DNA of 15,086 nucleotides from CAYPHA01 sp964410215. Lineage in GTDB: Bacteria; Calditrichota; Calditrichia; Calditrichales; CAYPHA01. The stretch lies in the NCBI GenBank assembly GCA_964410215.1, contig CAYPHA010000094.1, forward strand, positions 1-15,086, written 5' to 3'. Every line of letters begins with the position of its first letter. Within the stretch, counting starts at the first letter, position 1. Below the pieces are notes generated by a model. It saw only the letters and a program-made list of their open reading frames with translations. It was not told where the DNA came from and made no database searches. This document shows positions 6,440 through 13,257 of the stretch, piece after piece. A program made the position numbers and the translations under genes.

Positions 6440-7966
6440 CTTTTTTCTTTTAATAACAAACCGGTCATACAGCCATATCAGGCCCGCCGTTACGATGGCA
6501 AGGATCGCAAAAATCGCCCACATGATATCCGGCCGCTGCATATCCCTGGCAAAAACCGCGTATAACTGTCCGCTCAGAATCCCACCGAACAGATTACCCA
6601 GGGCGACACACCAGTAAAAATATCCCATGTACATAGCTGTTTTATTAGGCGGCGCGATATTTCCGGTATATTCTTTCGACTTCGGACTGGCCATCATTTC
6701 CCCTACGGAAAAAACCAGGATACCGGCAACGACGATCCAGCCGGTATAGCCGAAAACCAGGATAGAGAAACTGATGAAGGTGATCAGTACCCCGAAAAAG
6801 ATCGTGGTAAACGGCTTGAAACGCGCCACCAGGGCCGATATGGCCACCTGGAAGAAGATAATCGCACCGGCATTCAGATTAATGATATATTCGGGATTCA
6901 TCTGTCCGTCCACAGCCATCGAGTTCCGGAAACCCTGCACCGCGGAATCCAAACCTATGACATTGAGGAATCCATAGGAAACATTCATCAGGTCCGTCGT
7001 ATCAACAAAATCCCTGATATGCAATGGAAGTGTATAGAAAATCTGGTTGAAGGAAGTCCAGAATCCGGACATCAGCAGCAGAAACAACCCGAATTTCCAG
7101 TCGCCGACCCGCATCGGTTGCAGGTACCAGGGCGCTTTTTCATTATTCTTCGAGCGCAGGAAAACATCGAAGGCGCCATTGAGAACCGTCCAGGCCACAA
7201 GAATGTATATTATCTGCACCCAGCTAACTGCTCCGTTTGCGGTATATTTGGACCCGAGGACCAGGATCGTAAGCAGCACAAAAACAAACAGAAACATCCG
7301 GCCGTTGCCCAGTACATCCACCATATCACTCATCACTTTGCCCAGTGAGCGCCGGTTCTCGGAGGTACTTTCCGAAGTCGGTTCCTTATAAAAAAATCCC
7401 ACGAAAATAAAATTCACCGCAATCCAGACCGAGGAAGCCACAAATACCCAGTTCCAGTCCCAGCCGCGTACAATACCGGCTACAATGGGACCGGCAAATC
7501 CGCCGATATTGACCATCATGTAAAAAATACCGAAACCCAGGGATGCCGTTTTTGCTGTCGTTGTTTTTGAGACGGTACCGATAATCACCGGCTTGAACAT
7601 GGCCGCGCCCAGCGCAACCGCCATAAACGCCAGGAAGAATGTCGGAAAGGTTTTAAACTGACCCAGCATGAAATAAGCAGGAACCAGAACCGCGAAAGCT
7701 GCAAAGAGCATTTTACGGTAACCATAGCGGTCGGCCAATGTACCCGTTACGACAGGAAAGAGGTAAAGGAAAAACGTTACGACCGCCTGCAGCACACCGC
7801 GGTCTTCATCGGAAAAGCCGAGCCCGCCTTCGCTGACCGACCCGGTGATATATAGCGATGAAACCGCAAAAAAACCATACCAGGCCATGCGTTCAAAGAT
7901 CTCCATCGTATTGGTAACCCAGAAGGTAATCGGGAAATCGTTCAGTTTTACACGGTCTTTAGCCAT
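6431..7966 (-). CDS. POT/PTR2-family proton-coupled peptide transporter (MFS)
   Basis: This 511-aa major facilitator protein is predicted to import peptides or a related solute with protons across the cytoplasmic membrane. The POT signature ExxER appears as EIFERMAWYG (22-31). MFS motif A follows TM2 as GTLADRYGYRKM (75-86). The PTR2 region contains FKPVIIGTVSK (124-134) with the conserved Lys125, and GFGIFYMMVNIGGFAGP (144-160). About a dozen hydrophobic segments are visible, and the C-terminus is a basic KRKKKE tail. GGAG lies 5 nt before the ATG (complement of 7972-7975), a clear ribosome site. Substrate cannot be read from the sequence: POT proteins also carry nitrate or other solutes, and several residues around the motifs differ from textbook forms (for example Met27 after ExxER instead of Phe). 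The gene stands alone, convergent with pglF and separated from idi by a repeat-bearing gap, so it is probably transcribed on its own. Confidence 0.87.
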   Translation of the reverse strand: MAKDRVKLNDFPITFWVTNTMEIFERMAWYGFFAVSSLYITGSVSEGGLGFSDEDRGVLQAVVTFFLYLFPVVTGTLADRYGYRKMLFAAFAVLVPAYFMLGQFKTFPTFFLAFMAVALGAAMFKPVIIGTVSKTTTAKTASLGFGIFYMMVNIGGFAGPIVAGIVRGWDWNWVFVASSVWIAVNFIFVGFFYKEPTSESTSENRRSLGKVMSDMVDVLGNGRMFLFVFVLLTILVLGSKYTANGAVSWVQIIYILVAWTVLNGAFDVFLRSKNNEKAPWYLQPMRVGDWKFGLFLLLMSGFWTSFNQIFYTLPLHIRDFVDTTDLMNVSYGFLNVIGLDSAVQGFRNSMAVDGQMNPEYIINLNAGAIIFFQVAISALVARFKPFTTIFFGVLITFISFSILVFGYTGWIVVAGILVFSVGEMMASPKSKEYTGNIAPPNKTAMYMGYFYWCVALGNLFGGILSGQLYAVFARDMQRPDIMWAIFAILAIVTAGLIWLYDRFVIKRKKKE

Positions 7967-8017
7967 AGAATCTCCAAAAAAAAAGGTTTCAGTATTTAGA
8001 ACCCAGAGCTCAGAATG

Positions 8018-8130
8018 TCATCCGGAAGGATCTTTGTGTGTGGGGAACAGGTCAATGCATTTTGACTAACTGCATTCAGGTACCACAGGATGCGTTATTC
8101 GGTGCATACATGCAGAAATCCCTCAGGATT
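8018..8130. repeat. Degenerate palindromic repeat, possible second MITE relic
   Basis: Between the transporter and idi, a segment starting TCATCCGGAAGGATCTTTG (8018 on) has imperfect reverse-complement counterparts near 8111-8130. In its middle AATGCA (8054-8059) pairs with TGCATT (8071-8076) around an 11-nt loop. The layout, a dyad-symmetric noncoding segment of just over 100 bp, resembles the better-preserved element beside pglF, but the sequences differ. Ends are approximate. Confidence 0.35.
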
Positions 8131-8139
8131 TAGTCCTGA
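8123..8139 (-). terminator. Hairpin downstream of idi, possible weak terminator
   Basis: TCAGGA (8123-8128) pairs perfectly with TCCTGA (8134-8139) around a 5-nt loop, about 30 nt past the idi stop in the direction of idi transcription. There is no U-run after it, so classical intrinsic termination is doubtful; it may instead be an end of the neighbouring palindromic repeat. Confidence 0.25.
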
Positions 8140-8169
8140 AACCTGATCCCTGAATCCTGTTGCCTGATT
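8135..8169 (+). repeat. CCTGANN heptamer array, five units
   Basis: CCTG begins at 8135, 8142, 8149, 8156 and 8163, a strict 7-bp period. The units are CCTGAAA, CCTGATC, CCTGAAT, CCTGTTG and CCTGATT. The array lies immediately downstream of the idi stop codon and is a different heptamer from the AATCTTT tract on the other side of the transporter gene. Confidence 0.6.
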
Positions 8170-8170
8170 T

Positions 8171-8737
8171 CTAAAACAGCTTATCCACTTCCACCATAAA
8201 TTCGGTTGATATCCGTTCCCACTCCATTTTAAACCAGGGTGAGTAATTTTCGGGGTGTGACGACAATTCGGCAGATACTTCCCCCAACGGAATATATTTA
8301 TATTCACTGATTTCAAACGGATTGATTACCGGTTCATCGGTGCTGACACCGATGAAAACGGAACACAGCTCATTTTCCGAACCCGCGTCTTCGAAACGGG
8401 CATGGTACTTAAATTTGTAAAGGAATTTCAGATCGGTCCGGATTCCCAGTTCCTGCTGCATCCGTCTGAGAGCGGCCTGCTCGATGCGTTCCCCTTTCCG
8501 GGGATGACTGCAGCAACTGTTCGACCAGTACAGCGGCCAGAGGCGTTTATCACCGGCCCGTTTTTGTACCAGAAGCTCTCTGTTCCGGTTGAAAATAAAA
8601 ATAGAAAAGGCCCTGTGCAGAATACCGTCGCCATCATGGCATTCCGCCTTTGACTTATAGCCGATCTCCACATCTTCATCGTTCACAAGGATTAATGGTT
8701 CCGTGTCAAATGAAACAACTTCATCATTCCTGTACAT
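8171..8737 (-). CDS. idi: Isopentenyl-diphosphate delta-isomerase, type I
   Basis: This 188-aa cytosolic Nudix-fold enzyme interconverts IPP and DMAPP, using divalent metal. Catalytic Cys76 lies in SNSCCSHP (72-79) and the catalytic/metal acids Glu121 and Glu123 in SENELC. Metal-ligand histidines are His34 and His41 (CHDGDGILHRAFS) and His78. Trp168 in YSPWFKMEW matches the conserved active-site Trp of E. coli Idi. The degenerate Nudix helix is GERIEQAALRRMQQELGI (82-99). The length equals the bacterial family norm. It starts 15 nt after the stop of the HMGR-mevalonate kinase gene, so it is the last gene of the mevalonate operon and its ribosome site (a GGGTG-like purine run) falls in that short gap. 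Many bacterial mevalonate operons carry the unrelated flavin-dependent type II isomerase instead. Confidence 0.95.
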   Translation of the reverse strand: MYRNDEVVSFDTEPLILVNDEDVEIGYKSKAECHDGDGILHRAFSIFIFNRNRELLVQKRAGDKRLWPLYWSNSCCSHPRKGERIEQAALRRMQQELGIRTDLKFLYKFKYHARFEDAGSENELCSVFIGVSTDEPVINPFEISEYKYIPLGEVSAELSSHPENYSPWFKMEWERISTEFMVEVDKLF

Positions 8738-8752
8738 ATTTTTACACCCGCT

Positions 8753-11005
8753 TTATTTAATGTCAGTAATAAACGCCTGATATCCCGCAGCACGGATCGC
8801 TCCGGCCACCTTTTCCGCATTTTCCGGACAGAGAGCGATGATGGCACCACCACCGCCGCCACCGGTAAGTTTGGCACCAAGAGCGCCGTTTGCACGGGCG
8901 ATATCGACAATCTCCTCAATTTCCCTTCCGGAAACCTGTATGGCATTGAGCAGCCCCTGGTTCAGATTCATCAGGTCGCCCAGGTGTTCAAGGTCATGAT
9001 CCTTTATCGCCTGGACACCCTGGCGCACCAGCTCATCCACCTCGTTGAATATACGATTGTACAGCATTTTATTGCGTTCCCAGGCGGTTTTTACCTTGGT
9101 CACCATTTTTGCCGTCAGACTTTCAATCCAGGTCAGACCGATTACAACGCGGATAGGCTCACGTATTTCGATCCGTTCCATCTTCGGCGGGGTTCCTTTT
9201 CGAAAGAGAATAAAACTGCCATAGGTTGCCAGCGTATTATCGATTCCCGAAGGCGACCCGTGAACGATGCGTTCTGATTCAAATGACAACCGGTATACTT
9301 CATCATCGGACAGGTTCAATTTGTAATTTTCCGACAGGGCACGGATAATAGCAACTGCCAGCGCCGCCGAGCCCCCCAGCCCCATGGCCCGGGGAATATG
9401 CGGAAATACTTCAATCTGCATGTTTTCATCATGGAGTTCCAGTTCATCGAGAATCAGATCCAGGGATTTAAAAATGGAATACTGGTGCTCCGCTCCTTTA
9501 CGGATCTGTTCTTCGACACCCCATCTGGGGATAATGAGATGGATTCCTTCCTGCTTGCTGGAGCACGCTTTTGCCTGCATTGCCAGCGGAATCGGCGCGG
9601 CAATGGCATGGCTGCCATAAACCACGGCATGTTCACCCAGTAAAATCACCTTGCCATGACCCGTGGGTATGTCCTCTGAAGTCGGTTTGAGCACCATATC
9701 CGCCTGAGCCGGTTCTTCCCGCGTTTTTATTTCTTCGATGATTTCCTTGGCTTTCCATATCTTGATCTCACTGGAATCGATCAGCTTTTCAACGACCGTT
9801 TCAAAAATTTCAGGGCTGGCGCCTGCAGCCATCACAACACTGCGCGCGTGGAGGCTCATATGTCCCCTCTGAATACCTTCCGTTGCAAGAGCACGGATCG
9901 CCCCCAGATTCTGGGCCAGGCCGACGGCACCCAGCAATTCGGCAAGTTCCCTGGCCGATTTTATATTGAGTAAACGGTGCGCAATCGGTACGGAAGGATT
10001 ACTTTGCAATGGCCCGCCGACCGTGCCGACGCGAATCGGAATTTCAAGACACCCTTCCAGGTCCCCGTTTTCATTTTTTTTCCATTGAGTCAGCGATGTA
10101 TAGCGTCCTCCACGGGCCGCATAAGCATGCGCTGCCGCCTCTATGGCCCGCCAGTCATTACCCGTCGCAATAACGACAGGATCAATACCATTCATGATAC
10201 CCTTGTTATGAGTCGCTGCCCGGTAGGCATCGGCTGCCGCGAATTCATAAGCCAGTATGATACCATCACGGACCTGCTCACCGGAATAGCCCTTGCCTTC
10301 AAGTAGTTTTACCGGAATAGTGCAGGTCGTTTTTACGAGAGAGCGGTCGGCCAGATTGGACAGGATCCGCAGGAATACATTCCCTCCGGATATTTTCTCG
10401 ATCAGCGAGGCCACCCCTTCGCACATGCTGTTGACCAGATTCGCTCCCATTGCGTCCTGCGTATCCACCAGAAGATGAACGATGACCATTTCTCTCCGGC
10501 TGTCCTGAGCCGTAATGATACGTACCTCCACATCCCTGGCTCCACCACCGCGGGCAACCATGTTCGGATGCAGACTGTTGGCAAGATTGATAATCTCTTC
10601 CTTGTTCTGAAGAATCGCGTGTTGCGCGCGGGAAGGATTCCTGACGTCAACCACCTGAATCTGTCCGATCAGCACGGGATCGGTACTGGTACTGGTAAAA
10701 CCGCCGTTTTCGCGGACAATTTTTGCCGAGGCGCTGACCGCCGCAACGATGGACGGTTCTTCCACGACCATGGGCACGATATAATCACGCCCGTTAACCA
10801 TAAAATTTAATCCCAGCCCCATCGGCAAACCAAAAACACCGATCACGTTCTCGATCATCCGGTCGGAGTCTTCGGGACGTAACAGGCTGTTGCCGTTTTT
10901 CAGCATGATATAATCATCATCATTCAAATGCTCGGTTTTTTGTAATGTCCGGAGCCTCTCCTGAACGGACAGTTTATAAAACTCCGGAATTCTTGAACTG
11001 GACAT
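8753..11005 (-). CDS. Fused HMG-CoA reductase (class II-like) and mevalonate kinase
   Basis: A single uninterrupted frame of 750 aa carries two full enzymes. Residues 1 to about 430 are a class II-like HMG-CoA reductase: ENVIGVFGLPMGLGL (52-66), VVEEPSIVAAVSASA (80-94), DTQDAMGANLVN (181-192) in the nicotinamide site, NKGIMNG (267-273), TGNDWRA (281-287) and GHMSLHAR (381-388). Catalytic Glu83, Lys268, Asp284 and His382 sit within one residue of the Pseudomonas mevalonii enzyme. After a short linker (about 430-447), a GHMP mevalonate kinase runs to the end: GKVILLGEHAVVYG (451-464), PRAMGLGGSAALA (538-550), GSPSGIDN (583-590) with likely catalytic Asp589, and LTGGGGGGA (713-721). The two domains would do consecutive steps, HMG-CoA to mevalonate to mevalonate-5-phosphate, in the cytosol. 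AGAGG precedes the ATG. The gene begins 38 nt after the phosphomevalonate kinase gene. NADH versus NADPH preference cannot be settled by eye. Confidence 0.95.
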   Translation of the reverse strand: MSSSRIPEFYKLSVQERLRTLQKTEHLNDDDYIMLKNGNSLLRPEDSDRMIENVIGVFGLPMGLGLNFMVNGRDYIVPMVVEEPSIVAAVSASAKIVRENGGFTSTSTDPVLIGQIQVVDVRNPSRAQHAILQNKEEIINLANSLHPNMVARGGGARDVEVRIITAQDSRREMVIVHLLVDTQDAMGANLVNSMCEGVASLIEKISGGNVFLRILSNLADRSLVKTTCTIPVKLLEGKGYSGEQVRDGIILAYEFAAADAYRAATHNKGIMNGIDPVVIATGNDWRAIEAAAHAYAARGGRYTSLTQWKKNENGDLEGCLEIPIRVGTVGGPLQSNPSVPIAHRLLNIKSARELAELLGAVGLAQNLGAIRALATEGIQRGHMSLHARSVVMAAGASPEIFETVVEKLIDSSEIKIWKAKEIIEEIKTREEPAQADMVLKPTSEDIPTGHGKVILLGEHAVVYGSHAIAAPIPLAMQAKACSSKQEGIHLIIPRWGVEEQIRKGAEHQYSIFKSLDLILDELELHDENMQIEVFPHIPRAMGLGGSAALAVAIIRALSENYKLNLSDDEVYRLSFESERIVHGSPSGIDNTLATYGSFILFRKGTPPKMERIEIREPIRVVIGLTWIESLTAKMVTKVKTAWERNKMLYNRIFNEVDELVRQGVQAIKDHDLEHLGDLMNLNQGLLNAIQVSGREIEEIVDIARANGALGAKLTGGGGGGAIIALCPENAEKVAGAIRAAGYQAFITDIK

Positions 11006-11043
11006 AGCTAACCTCTAAGGTATCAGATAAACTGATTAATTAT

Positions 11044-12123
11044 TTATTCCTGAAACGAAACGACACCGGCTTCAGCAATGCGGACCGGCACCGTCGCATA
11101 TCCTTCATCTTCTATCGTATCCGCAATGGTCTGTAATGCGTCAGCGGACCGGGCAAAGGCGATACCGATATCACCGCTGCCGGCACCGGACGGTTTATAT
11201 ACACCGCCCAAAGCGCTTATCCGCTCGACCAGCCTGAGATGTACCGCTGAAACGATGGGCATACCGCTTTCATCCCCCAACCTTCTCAGAGAGGCAAGAT
11301 AAGCGGTGACCGTTTCCAGAAAGAGCTCCCCCTGCTGATCCCGGTAATGGCGGTATCCCTTTTCGGATAAATCATGAAGCTCCGTCATCATCTGCCGGTA
11401 GGCAGTCGGATGGGACGCCTTCAACTGCGATACCCCCCGCACCATTTTGCGGGTTGATTCGGATTTCCCCGTAAAGACCGTCAACATCGGCAGGGTTTTC
11501 CAGATATTGACGGGTTCCGGAATTTTCTGTTCGGCAAGCTGATTCAGGCCCATTTCATAACGAAGTACCCCGCCGAATGTGCTGGCAGCAATATCCACAC
11601 CACTACCCAGGTTCCCCTGTGCTTTCCGGTGCGCACTCAAAGCCAGCCGGAAAATTCTCCTGCGCTTATCATCGCCGATGCTGCTGGATGCCTCATCTGC
11701 ATCAAGCAGGGCCGCCGTGAGCGCAACCGTCATCGCCGCACTGGAGCCGAAACCAAGCTTACTTTTTAACGCCTGTGAATAGAAAGCCCCGGTATCGATT
11801 GAGACGGAAACCGGAGACAGATCTTTTCCGAATGATTTAAAATAGTGCCATACGAATTCAAAAACCATCCGGAAAAAACCGAGCTGTTTACGCGTATGAT
11901 CATCCGTATCGAGAAAACATACGATACCACGATCAGATACGCTAAAATCCGTACGGGCAATCCCGATCGATGGTGCCGCCACATGAAAACGGTCGCCGCT
12001 GCATTTTTCTAACCGGACTTCCGCAAAACGATCAACGGCACAGACCAGAGCGGGCGAACCTTCCAGAACGGCATACTCACCCAGTAAGATCATTTTTCCC
12101 GGTGATACCGAACGAATTTTCAC
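11044..12123 (-). CDS. Phosphomevalonate kinase (GHMP family)
   Basis: This 359-aa GHMP kinase is predicted to phosphorylate mevalonate-5-phosphate to the diphosphate. It shows the three GHMP motifs: SPGKMILLGEYAVLEG (7-22), KLGFGSSAAMTVAL (122-135) as the ATP phosphate loop, and KPSGAGSGDIGIAF (310-323). GSGVDIAASTFGG (173-185) carries Asp177 in the position of the GHMP catalytic Asp; the GSGxDxAAS form is typical of phosphomevalonate rather than mevalonate kinases. The GTG start overlaps the mvaD stop as GTGA (12120-12123), so translation is likely coupled. The assignment rests on these motifs and on the operon, where mevalonate kinase and decarboxylase are already accounted for by other genes. 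It looks like the ERG8/MvaK2 type, so the classical route is expected, not the archaeal alternatives. Confidence 0.9.
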   Translation of the reverse strand: MKIRSVSPGKMILLGEYAVLEGSPALVCAVDRFAEVRLEKCSGDRFHVAAPSIGIARTDFSVSDRGIVCFLDTDDHTRKQLGFFRMVFEFVWHYFKSFGKDLSPVSVSIDTGAFYSQALKSKLGFGSSAAMTVALTAALLDADEASSSIGDDKRRRIFRLALSAHRKAQGNLGSGVDIAASTFGGVLRYEMGLNQLAEQKIPEPVNIWKTLPMLTVFTGKSESTRKMVRGVSQLKASHPTAYRQMMTELHDLSEKGYRHYRDQQGELFLETVTAYLASLRRLGDESGMPIVSAVHLRLVERISALGGVYKPSGAGSGDIGIAFARSADALQTIADTIEDEGYATVPVRIAEAGVVSFQE

Positions 12124-13109
12124 CCTTCGATATCTCCGGTCAACCGGGCACCATCGCCCAGACCCGTTTCAATAATCCGAATAACACCGGGGATATCCGC
12201 CAACGCCTGTTTCACCGCATCCATTCCTTCGGGCAGACAAAGGGCCTTCACCTGCGGGCCGGCGTCAATGGTGAAATAAACAGGCAATCCATCTTCCCTT
12301 AACGACCGGATCCGGTTCATTAATTCCAGGGTGGTGCTGTTCCAGTATATTATTCCCGGTCTGCCGGCTAACGCGAGCGCATGCATTTTAAGGCAACTGA
12401 ACTCGGACAGATCGCCCAGCAGCTCAAAATCTTTATTGATGACGGCATGCCGCATTTCATCAAGATCCGCCGGGGAGGACCGCACCCAGGCATCATAATA
12501 AGGAGAGGTCTGACGGGATAAGGTCATACCGTCCGTGGAACCGGTCTTCTTCTCCTCTTCCGAGGTTATCAATATCAGGACACGAATGTCCCAGTAATCC
12601 TTTTCGACCAACTGGTATGCCGCAGAATCGCTTCCGTCTGCTCTCTCACCTTTGGCCATCTCCACGAAACCGCCGTAGATGGAACGTGCAGCCGAACCGG
12701 ATCCCTTGCGGGCCAGTTCGGATAACCTGAGCGGCGGCAGATTCAAACCGGCGGCATGGGTTGCGGCCAGGGACAGGGCCGCAAAAGCCGAGGCCGATGA
12801 AGCCAGTCCGGCGGAAGTTGGAAAATTATTATGACTTTCTATCCGGGCAAAAGAGTTCACGGCGGTTTCCTGCCTGACGAGGTCCATGAAGGTTCCGATA
12901 CGGCTGGTCTCTTTTACTGAAGCTTCCTGTCCGTTCAGAAGCAGCAGGTCTTTTTCAAGACCGTCTTCGAATTCAACCGTGGTTTCTGTAAAAAGACGAT
13001 CGAGGGTGATTGATATGGAACCTACTGCCGGCAGGTTGAGATGAACATCACGTTTGCCCCAATATTTAACCAGGGCGATATTGGAATGGGCACGGGCTGT
13101 CGTTTTCAT
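12120..13109 (-). CDS. mvaD: Diphosphomevalonate decarboxylase
   Basis: This 329-aa GHMP-fold enzyme performs ATP-dependent decarboxylation of mevalonate-5-diphosphate to IPP. Nearly all hallmark motifs are visible: ARAHSNIALVKYWGKRD (5-21) with Lys15 and Lys19, LPAVGSISITLD (26-37), NNFPTSAGLASSASAFAAL (94-112), KGSGSAARSIYGGFVEM (135-151) with Arg142, and FTIDAGPQVK (279-288) with Asp282, the counterpart of the catalytic Asp of yeast decarboxylase. The Asp282 and GSGSAARS pair separates true decarboxylases from archaeal phosphomevalonate decarboxylase and mevalonate-3-kinase relatives. It is the first gene of the mevalonate operon, transcribed away from the homoaconitase gene, with a 148-nt divergent spacer upstream. 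Its own Shine-Dalgarno is weak. Confidence 0.96.
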   Translation of the reverse strand: MKTTARAHSNIALVKYWGKRDVHLNLPAVGSISITLDRLFTETTVEFEDGLEKDLLLLNGQEASVKETSRIGTFMDLVRQETAVNSFARIESHNNFPTSAGLASSASAFAALSLAATHAAGLNLPPLRLSELARKGSGSAARSIYGGFVEMAKGERADGSDSAAYQLVEKDYWDIRVLILITSEEEKKTGSTDGMTLSRQTSPYYDAWVRSSPADLDEMRHAVINKDFELLGDLSEFSCLKMHALALAGRPGIIYWNSTTLELMNRIRSLREDGLPVYFTIDAGPQVKALCLPEGMDAVKQALADIPGVIRIIETGLGDGARLTGDIEG

Positions 13110-13181
13110 CGAAACGGAACACTCTTATGAGTTATAAATCGTATAAATTTAAGGATTGCACCGCAGATTTACTAATTTTTC

Positions 13182-13211
13182 TTGCGATTAAACAGGTTTT
13201 TCCTGTAATAT
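13182..13211 (+). promoter_or_regulatory. Candidate promoter for the homoaconitase-like gene, with a dyad in the spacer
   Basis: TTGCGA (13182-13187) and TAATAT (13206-13211) are 18 bp apart, each matching 4 of 6 sigma-70 consensus bases. The inverted repeat ACAGG (13192-13196) / CCTGT (13202-13206) fills most of the spacer and could be an operator. An AT-rich stretch at about 13130-13155 would suit the divergent mvaD promoter, but I could not fix its boxes. If this organism uses a Bacteroidetes-type sigma factor, the boxes may mean nothing. Confidence 0.3.
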
Positions 13212-13257
13212 TACCCTTTCAATCTTTAGTAAAATTGCCATTCAGGGGAGAGTAAAA

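Noticed and set aside
8753..11005. The idea that the fused frame is an assembly error joining two adjacent genes
   Set aside because: Both domains are complete, the linker is in frame with no stop or start-like ribosome site, and its composition is ordinary; only raw reads could reopen this.
11022..11036. ATCAG/CTGAT hairpin in the 38-nt gap before the fusion gene, considered as a terminator or attenuator
   Set aside because: The stem is only 5 bp and AT-rich, with no T-run; it would not be expected to stop an operon transcript.
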